Below are positions 36,380 through 39,919 of a stretch of DNA of 39,919 bases, piece after piece. Every line of letters begins with the position of its first letter. Position 1 is the first letter of the stretch. This stretch comes from a virus. The notes below the pieces were generated by a model. That model saw only the letters and a list, made by a program, of their open reading frames with translations, was not told the DNA's origin and searched no databases. Both the position numbers and the translations under genes were made by a program. The stretch is from IMG/VR virus record IMGVR_UViG_3300025646_003104, positions 1 to 39,919 of that record; one strand, given 5' to 3'.

Positions 36380-37660
36380 ATGGATAAATTAGTAGTAAAA
36401 AATCTAGTTGAGAACGGTAAGCACTTCTGTGTATTACCCTGGGTTCACTTTCATGCTTGGCCCGACAAGCGTGTATTACCTTGTTGCGTAGCAGATTCTA
36501 ATATGCCAATGGGCGAGATCAGAGAAGACGAATCTATCATCCAGATGATGAACTCTGACGAGTATAAAAAGTTGCGTACAGCGATGATGAAAGATGAGCC
36601 TGTCGCCGCATGTAAGCGTTGCTATGACTTAGAACTCATGGGCGAGTGGACTATGCGTCAGTCACATAACAAACGTAAAGGCTTAGAATACGTAGACTAC
36701 ATTGCAGATACTACTAATGATGACGGATCGTTAAAAGAGTTTGAGATGAAGTATATGGATATTAGATTCTCTAATATCTGTAACATGAAGTGTAGATCAT
36801 GCGGACCTTCATGTTCATCTCTTTGGTCACAAGAGTTTTTAGATCAGCGAGGCAAAGAAGTATTCAATGAATACTTCCCGCAGAATAATGGTAAGATCGT
36901 TATCAGTAACAACGATGATCAGCGTTTCTTGACTAAACTAAAACCTTATTTAAGTGACGTAACTGAAGTATATTTTGCAGGTGGTGAAATCATTATTACC
37001 CCTGAACATTATGAATGCTTAGACTATTGGGTCGATAACGGCTTGACTGAGCAAGTAGAGTTAACCTATACTACAAACTTCTCAACATTAAACTACAAAA
37101 AGAATGTTGACTTGATTGGGTATTGGAAAAAGTTCCCCCAGCTAAAAATCTGGGCAAGTTTAGATGCACATGAAGAAGTGGCAGAGTGTATCAGAGCAGG
37201 CACAGATTGGGAGAAAATCGTCAGGAATATCAGAGAAGTTAGAGAGCAAGTGCCACATGCTCAGTTTCAAATTACTCCCACGATATCCATTTGGAACATC
37301 TTTGATTTTCCTGACTTCTGGGATTACATGGTTGAAAACGATTTTATCGATGTTAAAAACTCGGCACCTCGTTTCAACTTAGCAACTAACCCTTGGTATG
37401 CAAACGTTATGATCTTGCCACAGCATGTTAAGCGCAGGCTAGCAGAACTATATCGTGTGTATCAAGAACGTCATAAAGATAACGTACATATCTATAATGG
37501 CTTTAAGATGATCATCTACAACTTAACAGTAGGCGATGAAAACAAAGGTGGTATTTTAGAATTCAAGCAATTCAATGATGAACTAGATCAGTTTAGAGAC
37601 GAAAAGTTTGAAGACATCGTACCCGAAATTAAGGAAGTATACGAGTGGGCCGCGAGTTAA
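36380..37660 (+). CDS. Radical SAM protein 4 with N-terminal twitch/SPASM-like domain and altered GGE motif
   Basis: The product has 426 residues. The N-terminal cysteines are Cys17, Cys35, Cys36, Cys78 and Cys81 (FCVLPWVHFHAWP, LPCC, CKRCYDLELMG). The core motif ICNMKCRSCGPSC has Cys134, Cys138 and Cys141 plus an extra Cys145. The usual GGEP is GGEI at 201-204 (VYFAGGEIIITPEH). The RAExxRxGTDW motif is altered to EEVAECIRAGTDW. AGGTGA close to the previous stop serves as a weak ribosome site. It is clearly a paralogue of proteins 2 and 3 with several changed positions around the active site, suggesting a different substrate. Confidence 0.84.
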   Translation: MDKLVVKNLVENGKHFCVLPWVHFHAWPDKRVLPCCVADSNMPMGEIREDESIIQMMNSDEYKKLRTAMMKDEPVAACKRCYDLELMGEWTMRQSHNKRKGLEYVDYIADTTNDDGSLKEFEMKYMDIRFSNICNMKCRSCGPSCSSLWSQEFLDQRGKEVFNEYFPQNNGKIVISNNDDQRFLTKLKPYLSDVTEVYFAGGEIIITPEHYECLDYWVDNGLTEQVELTYTTNFSTLNYKKNVDLIGYWKKFPQLKIWASLDAHEEVAECIRAGTDWEKIVRNIREVREQVPHAQFQITPTISIWNIFDFPDFWDYMVENDFIDVKNSAPRFNLATNPWYANVMILPQHVKRRLAELYRVYQERHKDNVHIYNGFKMIIYNLTVGDENKGGILEFKQFNDELDQFRDEKFEDIVPEIKEVYEWAAS

Positions 37661-38658
37661 GAGAAGTATTTGCACCAGAACCCTACTTGGCAATAACATG
37701 GCAAGTAAACAATTTTTGCAATTTTAAATGCTCTTATTGTAATCCGGGTAACTGGGCGGGCGAAAACCCCAACAATGGTAATTTAGATATCTACTTAAAG
37801 AATCTATCTACTATTGTTAGTCGCTATCAAAAAGCAGGATACAAACACTTTAAGTTTTTCTTTTCTGGTGGTGAACCCACTGCATGGAGAAACTTTATTC
37901 CTATCTGTGAGTATCTACACAGTGAGTTACCTAATGCTACTTTAGCAGTGAATACTAACTTGTCAAGACCTCTAGCGTGGTGGGAAAAACACGCATACTT
38001 GTTCGATGATGTAGTTGCCAGCTTTCACGTAGAGTTTGCTAACAAAGAACGCTACGAAGAAAATTCTATCTTTCTATGTGAGAACGTAAACTATCTTTCT
38101 ACAAAGATGTTGATGCACGAAGAACGATTCTGGGAAGTAGTAGAGTTTGCTGAACATCTCAAAACAGTGATGCCTAACTACTTTATTGAGTGGACTCCTT
38201 TGTATGATGAACTTAGTCATGTTACAGGGCCATGGCAATACAAAGATCCTGAGAAAGTAAAGTTCATCGAAGAACATAACTTAGAAATCAAGCAAACAAA
38301 AGACAAGCCCGCAAAACGCACAGAGTTCACGGTATCGTATAATAAATACTCAGATGGAAGTGAGCAAGTATGTAATGCTAACGACATTATCGTAAACTCA
38401 CAGAACTTTTTTAAAGGATGGAAGTGTAATGTAGGTGACTGTATCTTTATCAATCCTGTAGGCACGATGAGTTTAGCAAGTTGTGGCATGGGAGGGGTTG
38501 TAGGACACATCTTAGAAGATATCAAAAATGTAGGTCCCAAACAAATCACTTGTTATAAAGACATGTGTATGTGCGGCACAGACATCATTATTCCGAAATT
38601 TTGGACAGGGGAAAAAATAACAAATGAACGAAAAATTCCGATCAGTCATCTCGCATAG
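37645..38658 (+). CDS. Radical SAM protein 5, C-terminal auxiliary cysteines, GTG start
   Basis: The product has 337 residues. The start is GTG at 37645, supported by AAGGA at 37631-37635 nine bases upstream; it overlaps the previous gene by 16 bases. The radical SAM motif CNFKCSYCNPG is near the N-terminus at Cys25, Cys29 and Cys32, and FFSGGEPTAWRNF places GGEP at 75-78. There is no N-terminal twitch domain. The C-terminus instead carries Cys261, Cys266, Cys280, Cys303, Cys308 and Cys310 (GWKCNVGDC, ASCGMGG, ITCYKDMCMC), a SPASM/twitch-like auxiliary cluster region. It is from a different subfamily than the four preceding copies. The substrate is unknown. Confidence 0.83.
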   Translation: MGRELREVFAPEPYLAITWQVNNFCNFKCSYCNPGNWAGENPNNGNLDIYLKNLSTIVSRYQKAGYKHFKFFFSGGEPTAWRNFIPICEYLHSELPNATLAVNTNLSRPLAWWEKHAYLFDDVVASFHVEFANKERYEENSIFLCENVNYLSTKMLMHEERFWEVVEFAEHLKTVMPNYFIEWTPLYDELSHVTGPWQYKDPEKVKFIEEHNLEIKQTKDKPAKRTEFTVSYNKYSDGSEQVCNANDIIVNSQNFFKGWKCNVGDCIFINPVGTMSLASCGMGGVVGHILEDIKNVGPKQITCYKDMCMCGTDIIIPKFWTGEKITNERKIPISHLA

Positions 38659-39919
38659 TTCAGATGATAAAGTCAAAGTAGTCTATGCATGGCACGGTCC
38701 TAGGGGCCCGATCTGGAATACAGAGTTGCCTAATGTGCTGTCATTCGCATCAGTATCAGAAGGTGTAGGACCATATATGGAGTCTAGACATTTTTGGTGT
38801 GACGATTTATGGCAAAAACTGTTTTCTTTTCAAGATGAAATGTATGAATTGACAACTGCACAATCTATCGAATTTGATGATATGCGCCCATTCGTGTATC
38901 CGTTTTCTTTAGCCTGGCGAGTTCCGTTTGAGTCATATTTTTGCGGAAATTCAGGAATTTTAGAATTTTCTCACATGCCTGATTGGTTAGTTCATTTATG
39001 TATAATCGGTAACGGTTATATTCTTATCGACCATTCAGTAGAAGCATTCATGTCAGACAGAGAACTAGATTCGATGTACTCTTATTTTCATCATAATCAT
39101 AATATTCCTATGTACAAGATCATGTACTTAACGGGTACTATTAATGGCGAACAAGTATATGATGATTGGGCTAACAGAAATAACATTCCTGATGATAAAG
39201 ATCACAGAATGAAGATTATTCCATATGCTTCTTCAAGGGAAATATTCAGTAGATTTCTAGAGTGCGGGGACACTGACGGAAATCTAGCAGTAGAACCACA
39301 TTATGATCCTAATCATGTACCTGAAAAATTATTTTTAAGCTGGAATAGAAGATTTAGAACACATAGAACATTGTTAGCATTGATTTTAGAAAAATATAAT
39401 CTAATCGAACGATCTGTGATTAGTTTTGCAAAACACGATGAAGAAAGATTCACTGACACGTTTATAAAACTTATACACAATATGGATAAACCTATCAGAC
39501 CATATGGTAACGGTTCGATTGAGTTTAATTCCAAAGAGATAGAAAGATTCAACAGCAGGCTTCCACTAGTAATCGATGGTGAAAAAGACGTTAATAAGAT
39601 GTGTGAAGATTTTGGTTTTACTGCGGACTACTATAAACAAACTTTAGTAAGTTTAGTAACTGAAACTAATTTTACACTCAACGAATGTACATTAACTGAA
39701 AAGTCATTTAAGCCGTTATTACATAAACACCCCTTTATTATTTTAGGCGTACCCGGCGCAGTTAGAGGGTTGAGAGATTTAGGGTTCCAGACATTTGGAG
39801 AATTCTGGGACGAAAGTTATGATGAAACCGATGATCCCGGAAACCGTATGGTAAAGATAGCAGAAATTCTTAAAGATATAGGAACTTGGGACGATAATAG
39901 AATCAGAGATTTTAGGATG
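38624..39919 (+). CDS. Unknown protein, possibly glycosyltransferase-related (3' truncated)
   Basis: An uninterrupted frame begins at the ATG at 38624 and runs off the right edge; 432 residues are visible. AGGGG at 38607-38611 lies twelve bases upstream, and the start overlaps the previous gene by 35 bases. The N-terminus has VVYAWHGPRGPIWNTELPN. The C-terminal visible part contains KLFLSWNRRFRTHRTLLALI, LVTETNFTLNECTLTEKSFK and HPFIILGVPGAVRGLRDLGF, then FWDESYDE. The E-x-TEK (Thr358-Glu-Lys360) followed by a hydrophobic PFIILG strand is reminiscent of the acceptor-loop and donor motif of GT10-type transferases. That similarity is by eye only, so the function is open. Confidence 0.6.
   Translation, partial: MNEKFRSVISHSSDDKVKVVYAWHGPRGPIWNTELPNVLSFASVSEGVGPYMESRHFWCDDLWQKLFSFQDEMYELTTAQSIEFDDMRPFVYPFSLAWRVPFESYFCGNSGILEFSHMPDWLVHLCIIGNGYILIDHSVEAFMSDRELDSMYSYFHHNHNIPMYKIMYLTGTINGEQVYDDWANRNNIPDDKDHRMKIIPYASSREIFSRFLECGDTDGNLAVEPHYDPNHVPEKLFLSWNRRFRTHRTLLALILEKYNLIERSVISFAKHDEERFTDTFIKLIHNMDKPIRPYGNGSIEFNSKEIERFNSRLPLVIDGEKDVNKMCEDFGFTADYYKQTLVSLVTETNFTLNECTLTEKSFKPLLHKHPFIILGVPGAVRGLRDLGFQTFGEFWDESYDETDDPGNRMVKIAEILKDIGTWDDNRIRDFRM

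Noticed and set aside
38340-38347. AATAAATA inside radical SAM gene 5
   Set aside because: It is within codons for Asn-Lys-Tyr in a conserved frame with no gene boundary nearby; likely chance.

Overview
The window is a continuous, almost gap-free run of plus-strand genes from a contractile-tailed, T4-like bacteriophage. The evidence is a gp25-like baseplate wedge gene followed by a gp6-like gene, T4-type late promoter octamers (GATAAATA or TCTAAATA) in front of several genes, and a set of tail and fibre proteins. The style resembles marine or aquatic T4-like myoviruses. Nothing here identifies the host: there are no photosynthesis genes and no tRNAs. No gene on the minus strand is supported.

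Layout: (1) 2-2836, the 3' part of an Ala/Gly-rich virion-type protein ending in two polyproline tracts and a Hint (intein-like) domain. (2) 2849-6723, baseplate wedge genes 25 and 6; gene 6 is much longer than in T4. (3) 6734-26152, one 6472-residue reading frame that sits where T4 has genes 7 onward. It carries at least thirteen copies of a 65-85 residue module, a seven-blade FG-GAP-like beta-propeller, a seven-blade Asp-box propeller, and smaller duplicated modules. (4) 26153-29160, a 54-residue mini-gene that copies the N-terminus of the next gene, then three tail or fibre-type proteins. (5) 29224 to the right edge, a tightly overlapping operon of ten genes: a small unknown protein, two GT-A-like glycosyltransferase candidates, a small unknown protein, a third glycosyltransferase-like protein, five consecutive radical SAM proteins, and a truncated last gene. 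Four of the radical SAM proteins carry their extra cysteine (twitch/SPASM-like) domain at the N-terminus.

Inferred joint function: the left part builds the baseplate and distal tail. The right part looks like a modification island placed directly behind the fibre genes, so modification of virion surface structures, or of a host surface or peptide substrate, is the simplest hypothesis. No substrate is visible.

Regulation: five late-promoter-like octamers were found. Two of them (in front of gene 6 and in front of the modification operon) lie inside inverted repeats whose right arms contain the start codon or the ribosome binding site. Read-through RNA would hide the translation start, whereas RNA started at the embedded promoter would lack the left arm and expose it. 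This is the logic known for T4 gene e.
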